A DNA stretch of 64,000 nucleotides from Pempheris klunzingeri (taxonomy: Eukaryota; Chordata; Actinopteri; Acropomatiformes; Pempheridae), in NCBI RefSeq assembly GCF_042242105.1, contig NC_092012.1:8127470-8191469 (forward strand). Reading direction: 5' to 3'. Made by a program: the position numbers and the translations under genes. The notes beneath the pieces are model-generated. The model saw nothing but the letters and a program-made list of their open reading frames with translations. It did not search any database and was not told where the DNA came from. Below are positions 39,093 through 51,445 of the stretch, piece after piece (within the stretch, counting starts at the first letter, position 1; every line of letters begins with the position of its first letter).

Positions 39093-40567
39093 TAAACTAA
39101 ACCTGCTGTGTAATGACAATTTATCATATTTAATCAATACTTGATGTCTCATGCTTAAAGTGTGAATTAACACTCTAACATCACAACTGTTTTTCCCTCC
39201 ACCTGTCACTGAAAAAGCAGCCACGGTTTTCACTTGTGTTGTCTGATAATATTGTTGTAATCTTTGATAATCCCTTAGTTCCCTTAGTTTGACTTTTATT
39301 TCAAACAGTGGTTTCAAGTTTATTACAAGCTTTAAATAAGGTGGTTTAAAAAAACTGGCCAAATTGCTGCACAACTGACATTGTAATGGCATAAAAGGCA
39401 CAAATGGTGGTACCAAAGGCAAAGTATCAACAAGAAACAGCAATGTTAGTTGAAAAAAAAAATTAACAATAATGCAAGGCAATATCAAGATATGTGCACA
39501 AGTATAAGACACAAATGCAATAAAAAAAGATCAATTTATTTAGAATATAGAATACTTGAATATTAAAACCACTGAGAAAAGCTAGAGTTCATTGAAAACT
39601 TGTGCTTCTCTTTAGTTTAGTCTTAATGGAGGGGGACGTTTTCATCGAAAGCAGTAGGTTATTGAAAAGCTTTGGAGCTTTTACTCTAATTTACCTGATA
39701 ATTATCTTTAGTCAGAGTAAACCCTCGAAAGTTAACATTGTTGTTCAACAAGAAGCCACGTTTTTACTTCAGAGAAAGACAAAGTGGAAAATCCTTCCTG
39801 TAGTCATAGCTCTTTATGTATATGTTTCATTGTTGTTCACACAGAGAAGTTCCAAGAAAACACAGAGCACATTGTTGCCTGTGTAATCCAGTCATTTCCA
39901 GGGATGCCTTTGTCTCAATTGCTGTGTCATCCCATTCACATGCTGACCTTTGTTCATGTCTGTCCCAAACAAATTATTTTCCAAGGCATTTATCTCTACC
40001 ACGGTAACTCATCAGGGGATCATTTAGTTCCTGTAAATTTGCATCAGCAAACTTAAATGACCTCTCAAACTCATCTGCACTTCACATCTTTCGCCTTTTT
40101 CTGTATATCTTCCTTCTTCTCCGCTGTAAATGATCTGCCTCGGTCAAAAATCACATGCACAGTTAGACTAAAAGAAATCATGGACGTAGCACAGTGAACA
40201 AAAGCAACACCCAGGTTCTGATACACAAAAGAAAAACATCAAAAAATATAAGAAAAATATCAGAATATCAAAGAAAATATTCTGCAAGCACGCATCAGCT
40301 ATCATAACTTTAGTGTAAAGTGGGGAAAGGTAACTACAGTTAGTGAAAGGACACATTTTTTATTTCTTTCTCTCTTTATTTATTTTTATTTGTATTATTC
40401 CTGATCAGTAGTATTAAATATTATACTATCATTGTAATTAAGCATGCATCTTTTTTAAATGTCTTTAAAGGGATATCAAAATATAAATACTGGCACTTTT
40501 CATTGCAATATATGAGAATTTTCATACATTTTTCATTATATTTTAATGCAATGTAAAGTGAGTGTGC

Positions 40568-40588
40568 ATGTGTGTGTGTGTGTGTGTC
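40568..40588. repeat. (TG)n microsatellite
   Basis: Alternating TG directly before the GATTCCCAAA-type repeat fragment. Confidence 0.8.
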
Positions 40589-40617
40589 TAATCGGAGATC
40601 TGACTGAGATGTACTGC

Positions 40618-40680
40618 AGTGATTCCCAAACAGGCGTAATTGTACCCCAGGGGGTACTTCTACAGTTAGGGTACATGGTG
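40618..40680. repeat. Possible hAT-type terminal fragment (GATTCCCAAA)
   Basis: The fragment starts CAGTGATTCCCAAACAGG and contains TACCCCAGGGGGTACTT, a self-complementary core found at ends of non-autonomous hAT elements in fish. No matching second end was located. Confidence 0.35.
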
Positions 40681-43600
40681 AAAGTACACAGGCTCCACTT
40701 ACTTGGCAAAGTAGAAATTGTGAACTAATGAAGAAAAAATAAATCCACATGTTGATTCTGCTGTGAAAACTTAAAAGTTACCAAGACCAAACAGTTAGCT
40801 GAGAGTAATGGATAAATAGCTAAAGTAAAATCAGTGACATGGTGCATGGTGTCTATGAATGGGTGCTTGAGCATGATTTAACAAGGCTGTGGAGGTACGA
40901 CAGACAAAAACTTCTCAAATGGAGGTTTAATCACAGCCAGCAGATGGCAGTCAGATGTTCAAGTGCTTCGAGTCGACAGTAAGATCAGAACAAAATGTGC
41001 AGGAACTACTAAACTGTAACAACTCTCTCACTTATATGACAAATACTATCAGAGAACCTTAGGCTCTTATACCCTGATCAGCATGTATGCAGTCCCTCCA
41101 TGCACTGATTTAACACGATCCATCAACTGTAACACACGACCAAACTAGATAATACATTTCCTGGATTTACTGCGGAGAAACGGCAGTCATGCAGAGAATG
41201 TTGCATTTGTGGAAAAACAATCAGTTTAGATGTGAATAATGCTGCACGACACAAGCGTGACGTGAAATGTGACAACCCAGACAGTGAGGAGGGGGGGGGG
41301 GCAGAGGAGAACACAGTGTACAGTCAGTGAAGTATGTTCACAGACCCCGCAGTATCTCTCAGGTTTATGAGACATTCATATGTGGGACAGTGTAATATTT
41401 GCTGTGCAGCTGATTTAGCATCTCAGGTCAGCTTCATGTCATCTTCACCAGTCAATGCTGGACGGTCACTGAATTTCACTCCTGTGAATTTCAGTTTATG
41501 TGAGTTATTCAGATGTGTAAACTAAACAAAATGGCCAAATGAAGATGAGGAAGTGTCACATGAAAGGGTGATGCAACGCTGATTTATTATAGTTCACACA
41601 CTATGTAAGGATGTCCAAAGAGGTTAAAACGACTGAAATTCATAGAAAAACAAGTAGATTCATGCTCAGACCTCCACATCCATGACTGAAAGGGGGGTGA
41701 CACAGTTTAGTGTGAGTGGACACACTAATAAGGGCATTTCCAAAAACTCACACAGCAAGTTACTGCAGCTGTATTACATGGAAAAACAAAAGAGCAAACC
41801 AAAACAGACCAAAATCTTCCTGACAAAACTACAACAAAATAAAAGCAGATTGCCAAATACACAAAACTGATGCTCAGGTTTGGTCAGCTTGGCTCATGTA
41901 AAGCAATTTTAGCTTTTTTTTTATGCTACTTTAAAGGCACTTACCACTTTATGACATTTCATACTTAGGCTCAACTATATTTCAGTGAGGATCAATGTAA
42001 TATTTACTGCACACATTCATCTAATTGGTGTATTTTAATAGTAACTTTTCAGATTAACATTGAAAACACGATTATCTAATCTGATGCACACTAAATTGTG
42101 AAGTAACTGAAATGTTGTGTCAGGATATATCAGGATATATATGATATATATAAGATATGGGGAGCAGCAATTGTACAGACATTAAACGAGTGTAAAATAA
42201 ACCATCACATCACAAGACTGAACAAATGTGAGGGTTCACGCAAAAGGTCGTCTTTAACAAATTTTATGATTAGATGAAAAATATAATTAGGCTATGCTTT
42301 CAGTACCAACAATCTCTCAGAAGTCACATTTTAAAGGTGATGTCACGATATCACATGGTGGTCGAATGAGAAGGCAAGAGATAGTTTAGCGAAGCATGTT
42401 CATCTGGCGTGTAAACCAGCTGATATCAGAGTATCAGAGTAGGTTTATTTATCTCAGCTTGAACCCCCTAGAAACATTACACCAGATTCAGCCCATGAAT
42501 GTGAAAGAATCTGTGCTGCTTGTTGTTTTAAGCTTCAAGAAAATTTGAGAAAAATCTCTCAGTCTCAGGCTCCAAATCGGCAGAATGGAGCTGAGTCAAA
42601 CTATGAATAGAGATCTTACAAGCTGAGCTGAATTCCACACTTGGCGACTTCCTCTTCATAGTTGAGGTTCTCGAGGGTGTAAACCCCAAGATAAGTAATA
42701 TTTTGGTGAAACCGCGGGAAACTGTGTCATGGAGTTGGTTGGGAAGTTTCGAAACAAAACAGAGAGAGGTCAGCTGCAGGCTGGTGAAATAAACACCACA
42801 GCATTGTGAGTTTGTGAAGAGATGGTGAGCTTTGTGTCTTTTGTGTCTCTGATTCAATAAGAACTGTTTTCTGTGGCAGCGTACCAGCCGCCTTACCTGT
42901 TTTATTATGTGTTTATTGGTGTGTGTGTGTGAAAGTGAGTAGCTGATAACACTGCTGAATGGAACCAGGCTGACACAGAAAATTAATAAGGGGGGAAAAA
43001 ATCTTACAGGTCATTGGCACAATGCAAACTTGCTCTACAGTTAACATGCGTCTGTCAAGGCCTCAGTCGTAAAACGAGGCCATGTCTTCCTATAAATGAG
43101 AAAAGTCCAAAAGATTCACAAACACAATTGAATACAATATACAGTTTAAATACTAGAAATACTTAAAAAGCACCCAAAGTAAAAGTAAAGTGTTATCTTT
43201 GTTGTCTGTAGTATGGTCCAGGTGAGACTGTACCTAATAACTATAACTACTATTGGAATACATAAGTTATATAAACTTATGGTACATTTTGTATCAAAGT
43301 CTAATATGCAAACTAACAGCAGATACCATTTCCTTCTGAAATGTGGTGTGAAAATTGTTATGAATAAATAATAAATAAGTCACGTAAAATGAAAAATAAC
43401 ACACAAAATGGTGTTTTAATTATTGAAGAGATGCATTTTGCAATTAAGATAAAATGTATGTTGATTAAGATTACAGCAGACTAAACAAAGCAGTACCACA
43501 ATGTAAAAATACTTAATTATAAGTAAAGACTGTACATCTAAGATTTTACTAACTCAAAAACATAACTAGGCTATAGTATCAGTGAAATATAGTGGTACTC

Positions 43601-43824
43601 ATTATGCAGAAAGTGGCCACTATGTGTGAAGGTTATTACAGATTACATTATTGGATTGCTAATCCTGAGGCATTAAAATACACTATGAATAGTATTTAGG
43701 AGCTAATTCAAACTACTTTATATATCAAACCATATTTTATGAACTAATCACATGTTTTTTGCTAAATAACTATAACTGTATGATAAAAGTTGTGTAAATA
43801 TTTCATAGATAGACAGATTACAGA

Positions 43825-44060
43825 TAGAGAGATAGATGGATTACTTTATTAATCCCAAAGGGAAACTGCAGAAATTATACACAGTAACGTTGTATACAAC
43901 AATGTTAACAATAAATACTTCCAGAATATTCTATTCAGTGTATAATTACAGTAATATCAATATGTGGAGAACAAGTCAAGTTCAAGTCAAGAGATGCAGT
44001 GCAAAATTACTGTACCATATTCTTATTTTTGTATACTATCATGTTAAAAACAAAGTGGAA
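43825..44060. repeat. LINE/SINE 3'-tail-like block
   Basis: GATAGATGGATTACTTTATTAATCCC followed by AAAGGGAAACTGCAG matches the ACTTTATTAATCCC tail motif also seen at 9425-9660. It ends about 100 bp before the nmrk2 promoter. Confidence 0.45.
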
Positions 44061-44145
44061 CTATAAAGCAGCACAAACAGTCAAGTAAATATATATTTTT
44101 ATATATATATATTTTTTTTAGTTTCTAGCATTAAAAATGACTAGC

Positions 44146-44489
44146 AGGCGGGGGTGGGCGGAAGCTGCGGTGACGCTCGCTCCTGATTGGCTGTCGGGAG
44201 TTCTACCCCGCATCTTGGGGTGTTTAAATAGCCAATCACGGCGCTGTCTGCAGTATGTGTAGCAGCTGCAGTCCAGCCACGCTCCTCTCTCGGTGGAAGA
44301 CCGCGTGACAGCCCGTCTCTGCTCTTACCTTACTCACTCAACCAAAGTACCATGGAGGAATCGAGTAGTTGACGTTTCCTGCTGCAACCTTCTCTTTTTA
44401 AGCTTTCTTCCCCGTCTGATCACTGTGTTCCTGAACCGGTTTATTGACGTTTTGAACGACTTTTTCACGAGCTTCGACCACACGACAAC
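44146..44489 (+). promoter_or_regulatory. nmrk2: nmrk2 promoter and 5' UTR
   Basis: A GC-rich block (GGCGGGGGTGGGCGG near 44147) is followed by an inverted CCAAT box (ATTGG, 44186-44190), a TATA-like TTTAAATA (44223-44230), a direct CCAAT box (44232-44236) and a CAGCTG E-box (44263-44268). The spacing suits a start of transcription near 44250-44260 and a leader of about 230 nt. The E-box fits the known muscle expression of NMRK2, but binding is inferred. Confidence 0.5.
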
Positions 44490-46470
44490 ATGAAGTACAT
44501 CATCGGCATCGGCGGGTGAGTTCCGGACGGATGAATGGCCCGGAGCTATGCTAGGATAAACTAAGCTATGCTATAGTATGCTATGCTATGGTAAAATAAG
44601 CTAAGCTATGCTAAGCTAGCCGGTTAGCCGAGCTGATAGGCCCTAAAAGCCCTGCACACGTGGGGAGGGCGAGTTCTTCTTCCGCTAAATTGTTGCTTCC
44701 TCTTTTTTGTTGTAACTGTTCAATAACCAACTATGTCAAATATACAGCTTGTGCAAACGCTTAATTATGTCGGGTAATCACTAAATAGAGCTAAAGCTAA
44801 CAGTTGCAAGCATGTAATAAAGGTGGGCAACGTTATCCTTGGCGGGTGACCCACCTTTTTTTTTTTTTCTCTCTTTTTTTTTTTTTTTTAATAATGTAGA
44901 CTAATGCCTACAATGGCATAAAATCAGTTGCACTAATGGTATGTCGTGTTTTAATAATATAAATTAATAAAATGCAACCCAGAACATGCGAAACTCCACG
45001 TTCAAAGGGAACCTCCAGTGTCCAGAAACAAAGTGATTGTCTAATCATTAATCAAAACTTATTGTCTAGGATGCATCATCCACCATTCATTCCCCAGTTT
45101 TTGCTTTGTTCCGTGTAGCGTAACCAATGGAGGGAAAACCACCCTCACCGAGAGGCTGATCAAGAACCTGCCCAACTGTTGTGTCGTACACCAGGATGAC
45201 TTCTTCAAGGTGAGCCTCACACACACACATCGATATCTCTTTTTAAAATTTGGATGTAGTTAAGGAAAAGGGATTGCTCTGAGTGACTCATGTTGGCGGG
45301 GTGTTAACACTTTGCTGCCTATGTTACTAGATGCAGTTTGATGTAGTGTGTAAATACACTATCAGAGCCTTCCATAAAGCAGAGTGTAGCACTAGTGGAA
45401 TGTACCTGGGTACATCTTATCAATGTATGTTTCAGCCACGAGATCAGATTGAAGTTGGTGAAGATGGCTTTAAGCAGTACGATGGTAAGCCTGGGTTTTT
45501 ATGAAAGGGTTTGTGTGTCTGAGTGTGTATGTGTGTGTATGTGTGTGTGTATTTTCGTGTGTTTGCTCCTGCTGCAACGTCACGTTTCATTTGTAATGTG
45601 CATGCAATATAGACAAACTTGTATGCTGAACTTGCGTTTCTTACTTGCTCTTTGCAATTTCCTGTACGCTTTTCTCTTCCCTTCCTCATTACTTCCAGTC
45701 ATTACTGCTTTGGACATGGACGCCATGATGAGTACGATCTACGGATGGTTGGAGAACCCGGTGAAGTTTGAGAAGTCTCATGGCGTTAATAACACCCTGG
45801 ACACTGATATTGTCCCAAAGTCCGACCATGAGGAGGAGGAGACTCACATCCTTATTGTGGAGGGCTTTCTGCTTTACACCTACGGGTAAGAACATGTGCT
45901 CATTATTACACGTTGGTGTTGTTTCTCACTGTAAAACAAACAGGACCAGGAATGAATTTGTCTCTACCCCTGCAGACCTTTGATCGACGTGCTGAACCAA
46001 CGTTACTTTATTTCCATCCCATATGAAGAATGCAAAAAGAGGAGGTGGTAAGTGTTTCAGTGCTTTAGACACCATTCTTAGCTGGTTTTTGTTATGTAGT
46101 TTCTGTCTTATTACCTTTTTATGTAATTGGTGGTGTGTGTGTGTCTCTTTGCAGCTCAAGGAACTACATGGTGCCAGACATCCCCGGCCTGTTCGATGGC
46201 CACGTCTGGCCCATGTATCTGAAACACAAGAACATCATGGAGGAATCGGGTGTTGATATCTGTAAGTATTTATTATTATTTTTTTATTGCTGTATTTTTG
46301 TATCATATTTTGCATGCAACTGTGTTTTTTATTTTTAAAGGTAAACGTTTCTCCTATTGATTATATGTTTGTATGCTATTACAGTGCAGCTAGATGGAAC
46401 CAAGTCAAAGGAACAGCTGTTCAACTTTGTCTATGGCAACATCCTGAATAACATTCAGAAGTCTCTTTAA
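44490..46470 (+). CDS. nmrk2: Nicotinamide riboside kinase 2, 205 aa
   Basis: Coding exons: 44490-44515, 45119-45209, 45436-45484, 45699-45885, 45976-46047, 46155-46261 and 46385-46470. All joins are GT-AG with 618 nt in frame. The enzyme phosphorylates nicotinamide riboside with ATP to NMN, feeding NAD synthesis. The P-loop is GGVTNGGKT (residues 8-16, Lys15). Asp36 in HQDDFF is the expected substrate carboxylate, and the lid region [14 protein letters not shown] and DGHVWPMY are intact. It resembles NMRK2 more than NMRK1 ([36 protein letters not shown]). Compared with remembered human NMRK2, the segment between HGV and THIL is about 10 residues longer and acidic, and the basic C-terminal tail is absent. 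NMRK2 is also known as the muscle integrin beta-1 binding protein. A further intron lies in the 3' UTR. Confidence 0.96.
44544..44624. repeat. GCTA/GCTATGCTA tandem repeat in nmrk2 intron 1
   Basis: Imperfect repetition of CTATGCTA and CTAAGCTA words starting about 28 nt after the nmrk2 exon 1 donor. Confidence 0.75.
44853..44889. repeat. Poly-T/CT tract in nmrk2 intron 1
   Basis: Two T homopolymers joined by CTCTC. Low-complexity sequence, prone to length variation. Confidence 0.8.
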
Positions 46471-46560
46471 TTAACAAAGGTACACAAATCATCCGACTGT
46501 CCTGTCATAAAGTCTTTCCATTCAAATGAGTGAGTGTCTGATAATTTTTCATTATTGCAG

Positions 46561-46835
46561 GTCATACGATCGGCTAAAAGGAGGATATACTCAACCTGCA
46601 AGCAGAAGACCGCCTTGCCTTAAGTTTCTACCTGGCAGCTCATGTGGCTGACTGCTACGACTTTTTTTTTTTTTTTTTTGTAAATGTTTTTACTGACGGC
46701 ATCAAATGCTGGTTTTTATATCAACCATATTTATTGCTTTGTAACAGCCTACACTCCCAAGACAGGTGCTGGATATGTTCAGAGGATGGTTGCACTTAGC
46801 TGCATGTGTCAATAAACGACCTCCTGCCAACTCTG
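46561..46835 (+). other. nmrk2: nmrk2 terminal 3' UTR exon with poly(A) signal
   Basis: After the stop codon the sequence AACAAAG|GTACAC and, 81 nt later, ATTATTGCAG|GTCATA look like a donor and an acceptor, placing an intron at 46480-46560 wholly in the 3' UTR. The final exon carries a long T run (46661-46679) and AATAAA at 46811-46816. Because the junction is only 9 nt after the stop, nonsense-mediated decay would not be expected. Confidence 0.55.
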
Positions 46836-48185
46836 TGCTCTTGTGATTATTTAAAGGGGACAACGTCCCCTCTTAACACTGAAGGTAGTACAAAGTGAAA
46901 CCCCACAAAATGTAACATAAAGAATTATTAGTCTTTGCACCAGTGAAGTCCACATTTGTAAATTGTAAGTTTTCAATGTTTTCAACACTTGCCGCCCTGT
47001 GAAGTTGTTAATGTCAGACATGGCGCGCAGTTTCGTTATCTTGTTCCCACTCAACATTTGGTGTGAGAGATAAGCGGACTCACAAGGTTAAAACTCGTGA
47101 CCTTAGGTTTAGAGCAGACACCTTATCTAAATTCAGACATGCGCACACACACCCAGACAGACTATTTCTCTGGACGTTTTTCTTTCAGAATAATCTAGAA
47201 TAATTTATAAGCCCCCTTTTACTTGGTTTTACAGACCAATAGTTTTGTATGATAATGGAGACAATAAGTGGAACTTCATACATGATTTGCATTTGTTGGA
47301 AAATAGACATTAGACAAAGGTGTTAAGCACACACGTTATATTTAAAGCTTGGTATAAATTTGTTTTGAAGTACCTGGTTACTGTAAACAAGGTGACAGTG
47401 TCCAGAATTTATGACAGAAAATTAGCATCACTGGATGCAAGCAGACCATCACTTGGAGCAAGTGGGGAAAATATATGGTGGACAACCTGATTTTAATCCC
47501 AGACCACATCTTTTTTAAGTGAATGTCTTTAGAACAGCGGTTTAACCCCAAATTCAAAGACATTTATTTTGAATGCTTTACCTCAGTTGCAATAAATAAG
47601 CCCAACCATTCTGTCAGATTCCCCACAAAGCTGCGGTAGCCTTTTTGGTTGCAAATGCTGCCTAATCTGGTATTACGACAGGCACACATAACATGTATTT
47701 ATCCCTATATTCCTGTTATTTTATGTGTATATACATATAAAATGGGGTTAATGTAATATATGTGGATGGCTGTGTTGTATATATGTGTAAAATTAAGATA
47801 ATCTTTGTTTGCATAAGCAGAGACATGAATCTTTACCAGTTTGCGCAGTTATGTAATCCCAAAATAATGCATTAGGATGGTATATTAATACAATACTTAT
47901 TTTACTGCAATGGAAATATACAGCTGACGAAATCTAAATTCATCATCCACACAAGCCTGAAACTATCTGAGTCATGGGTGTGTCACGCCCCTCTGAGGGA
48001 GTGAAATCTGCTTTCCGCTCTCCTTTATTCATATACCATGAAAGCAGAAGTTATGTAATGTTACTATAGGCATGCATGGAAGTAGGTCAGAGTCATGTGT
48101 ACGTTAGGGGGAAAAAAAATTTGGCCTAGATGTGAGAAATGGTTTTTTTTCTTTTTTGTACCTCTACATGAGGGTACCTGCTCTT

Positions 48186-48204
48186 GTGTGTGTGTGTGTG
48201 TGTG
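48186..48204. repeat. (TG)n microsatellite
   Basis: Pure TG dinucleotide repeat. Confidence 0.85.
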
Positions 48205-50689
48205 CAATCTATTGTATTTAGAGCTTAAAAGACATGTTATGTATTGATTTTAGTAATTCGCAAAAATCCAACTGTGCTTTTTCAACCACCCATTCAACTG
48301 ATCCACTTCTGAAAACAAACTACACGATATTTTCAGCATTAAATCTTTTTCCATTTTAATAGTCACTTTTTCCCTTCTGCTGGTCTGCTGGATGTGTCAC
48401 TCTGGAACAAAACAACCCTCGAATGTTAGCATTAGCAGGAGAGATGGCGGTCTGACAAAGAGAGCGTGTGTTGTATTATTCACAGAGCACAAAGCAGCTC
48501 ATACAGGTTTCCCGAGCTCCAGACAGACTGCATGAGTGACACATCAGCCCCTCTGCAGCAACAGCATGGGCAAACACAAGCAGGCGGTGAACACATGTCT
48601 TATAAAGCATGTTTTTTCAATGCATTGGTGCCAAATGATCTGCTGTAATTTAGATTTTATTGTCGTATTTATGCATTTTCATGCCCTCAAATGAGTCCTC
48701 AGTATTTACTCCACCCATTTCCTCTTTGGTTACTTACACAATACCTGCTGCATGCACACTCACACACACTTTTAGCTCTTCCGCATCGCCTGTGATTGTT
48801 GTGACTGTTTGCACGACATCATCGGCTCAACAACACAAACACAAGCTAAACAATTTATAGTTTGAGCCATTCAAATTCCCGATTAGTCTTTGCTTACTAT
48901 CATTCAAGCTTAAATTAGATTAAACTTTTTGTTTATGGGTTATTGAGTGGTTAACTGATTTGTTCAGGACACCAGTACACTCCAAAGTTTCAAGGGAGAG
49001 AGAGAGAGACAGAGAGAAAGTGAGATGGAGATCCAGTTACAATCTTGGGAATTTCCTGCTGCCTACTTTAGAATCAGCAGGACAAATACCAAAGCGCTTC
49101 ATGTTTAAGATGTAATTCTTTAGGTGGGACCAAACCTTTCAAGGCAGAAACCTTTACTTTTGTGTAACTTTTTGCAAAGTAACAAATTTCTGTTTTTCTG
49201 TGTGAGATTCTCACTCAAGCCCAGATATTCTGTGTGCTAACGCCCTCATATGGCTCAACATGTTATTAGTAACTCATAATATGCTTCACTTCTGTGGCAA
49301 AAATCATTTTAAGATGGTCTTCATTTGCTCAAAGGTTAGCTAAGTCGTTTTAAAACGGGTTTTTCTTCACAGCGTCGGTCTTGAATGACTTGAATGTGAG
49401 AATGTGAGAGATAAGCAGTTATGTAACCTTGACTGCTGCTGGTGAGGCCTCCCCTGGAAGAAAAAAACAGAAGGTAAGATTGTTTCAGATCCACACAAAG
49501 GCATGGCTGCATGTGTTTTACTGACCTCTACTTTCTGTGGCTTTTCTTTCTATACACAGCACTGTGATAGGCTTGTCACACATTGAAATGTTAAAGAGTA
49601 TTTTTTTTTTAATTGAACAGTGGGTCCCAGCTTGCAGAAACTAGGTTACTGTGAACTCTTTGTCCTCAGATGCGATCTGTCATGGACGAATGGCACTGTG
49701 GTGATAGAGGACATCGTCTTCTGACACCCATACTGCCTCTGGACTACATCAAACCCTGCAGTTTTCCAAACCACAGCAACCACCACACAAGAGGTTATGA
49801 GGGCTGCAGTTCTGGCTCATACTGGATCTTGTTTGTGTATGTGAGCAAGAGTGTGTCTGCCTGCCTCTCCGTCTGCATGGGTGTACAGTGTGTCAGTGCT
49901 GCGCCCGTCTCTCGCTCTGTCTCCCGACACACCTCTCCTCACTGTGCTCAGAACATCCAAAGAGCAGAGGAAGCAACAGTCTGCTGTGGTTGATTCAAAT
50001 GGAGCGTATAAACAACACTATAAATCCTCCCTTCAGACCTCTAACTCCATAGAGTTAAGGTTTGGATTATCGCATCTCCTCCTGACTCAGGTCAGACAGG
50101 ACACGGCTGTGCAACCACTAACCACCCTGGCAGCAGAGGTGACTCTGACTCTGTGGCTGCTTGTCTGAAAACAATTTCTTTGTCTCGCTCGCAGCTTTAC
50201 AGTGCGTCCTATAACATATTTTCTCCTGTTTTCGTCTGTTACCCAACCCAAGAAAACAACAAGGACAGGGCACATTCATTTAATCAAATCATCCTTTCCT
50301 TCCACCGCAACAAAGCCTCCCTTTCAGCCTACGAGTGGTTTCTATATTTACTGCTTTATTACAGTCTCAGAGGAGCCATTTGTGCCATAAAATCTTTTGT
50401 CACGATTGGGGTTGTTGCGAAGACTTGTTTTGAAAATGTGATCCTCTGAGGCGTCTGAAGCATGGCAGTGAGCTGAGCGGGGTTCATGCCACACCTGTGG
50501 GGCTGATGTGAAAACAGCTTTTCACCTACTGTGGTTCACTCACTCTGTCTGTGTTTACGCTGAGTGGAACTGGCCCAGGGAGAAATTATACCACAGTGCA
50601 GACACAACACACTCACTATAACTATGACCCATTCACAGCACCAGACACATTTCACTGCTGTACGCGTTCGCTACGACACAGGTCGCAGA

Positions 50690-51445
50690 AGGAGTATTTA
50701 GATCCTTTACTTCAGTTAAAGTAGTAATACCACAAGTTAGATATTTTCAGCTACAATTTACAAACAGTCAATGTTTTTGCTGAAATAAAGTGCCATAAGC
50801 GTACACATTTTGCACAATGCCCCCTTTCATAGTGTTACAGAGGCTATCTATTCTAATATTGGATTATTACTACTGATCCATCAAAAATATACTGCAAAAC
50901 TATCTAGCTCTCCAGGCGCCCTGTCTTTATTATTTCAGTTTTGTCCTTTGACCAGTGGTGGAAAGAATATTTACTCAACTACTGTTCTTAGGTACAGTTT
51001 TGAGGTACTTTAATTGAGTATTTTCCTTTCCTTTTTTTTTTAACATATATATAATTGTCTTGTATTTATTTTCACGTTTTCCACCATGAGGTTTTACTTA
51101 CAATCTCTTATCAGCAAGCATACATTATAATACCTTGATATATGAGATAGTGTCCTAGGATGGGGTCAAGATAACATAATTACGTTTACATACTCAAGAC
51201 AAAGGAAACCAACACAAGATCTGTACATTCATATTCCATTCATGCATTGTACACGTAACATATTTACTGGAGTATTTTCATGTTCTGCCCCTTTAAACTA
51301 ATACCTCACCAGATTTCAGGGTAAAATACTTTACTTTTTACTGACAGATGTATTTAATAGTGATTTTCTAGATAGTTTTGACCCCTTGGTTTGAGTAAAA
51401 TACCTGAGAAAAGTACCTAACTCGATATAAAGTACTCAAAGGTAG
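50690..51445. repeat. Teleost dispersed repeat with AGTACTTTACT/AGTGGTGGAAAG words
   Basis: The segment contains GAGTATTTAGATCCTTTACTT, AGTAGTAATACCACA, AGTGGTGGAAAG, ACTCAACTACTGTTCTTAGGTA and TTTTGAGGTACTTTAATTGAGT. These are hallmark words of a very common fish repeat. The right end carries related words in inverted order (AAAAGTACCTAACTCGATATAAAGTACTC), suggesting a foldback or nested copies. Confidence 0.6.

Larger units (their letters stand above)
37570..44145. other. hapln3-nmrk2 intergenic region, no gene seen
   Basis: 6.6 kb without a supported gene. It is AT-rich and contains a TTC-rich repeat unit (38968-39092), a (TG)n tract (40568-40588), a GATTCCCAAA-type repeat end (40618-40680), a GATATA-rich tandem patch near 42122-42160 and a LINE-tail-like block (43825-44060). 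The longest ORF, on the minus strand at 39072-39512, is low-complexity and lacks motifs. In tetrapods aggrecan follows hapln3; no aggrecan exon was recognised here. Confidence 0.6.

Noticed and set aside
39072-39512. 146-codon minus-strand ORF with hydrophobic start
   Set aside because: AT-rich, low-complexity, overlaps a TTC-type repeat tail and shows no family signature or splice context.
45395-45889. 164-codon plus-strand ORF
   Set aside because: It reads through nmrk2 intron 3 with a GT-repeat-encoded stretch; only 45699-45885 is coding, in that frame.
49670-50168. Two overlapping ORFs of just over 100 codons
   Set aside because: No motif, codon bias or conserved splice sites; composition like the surrounding spacer.
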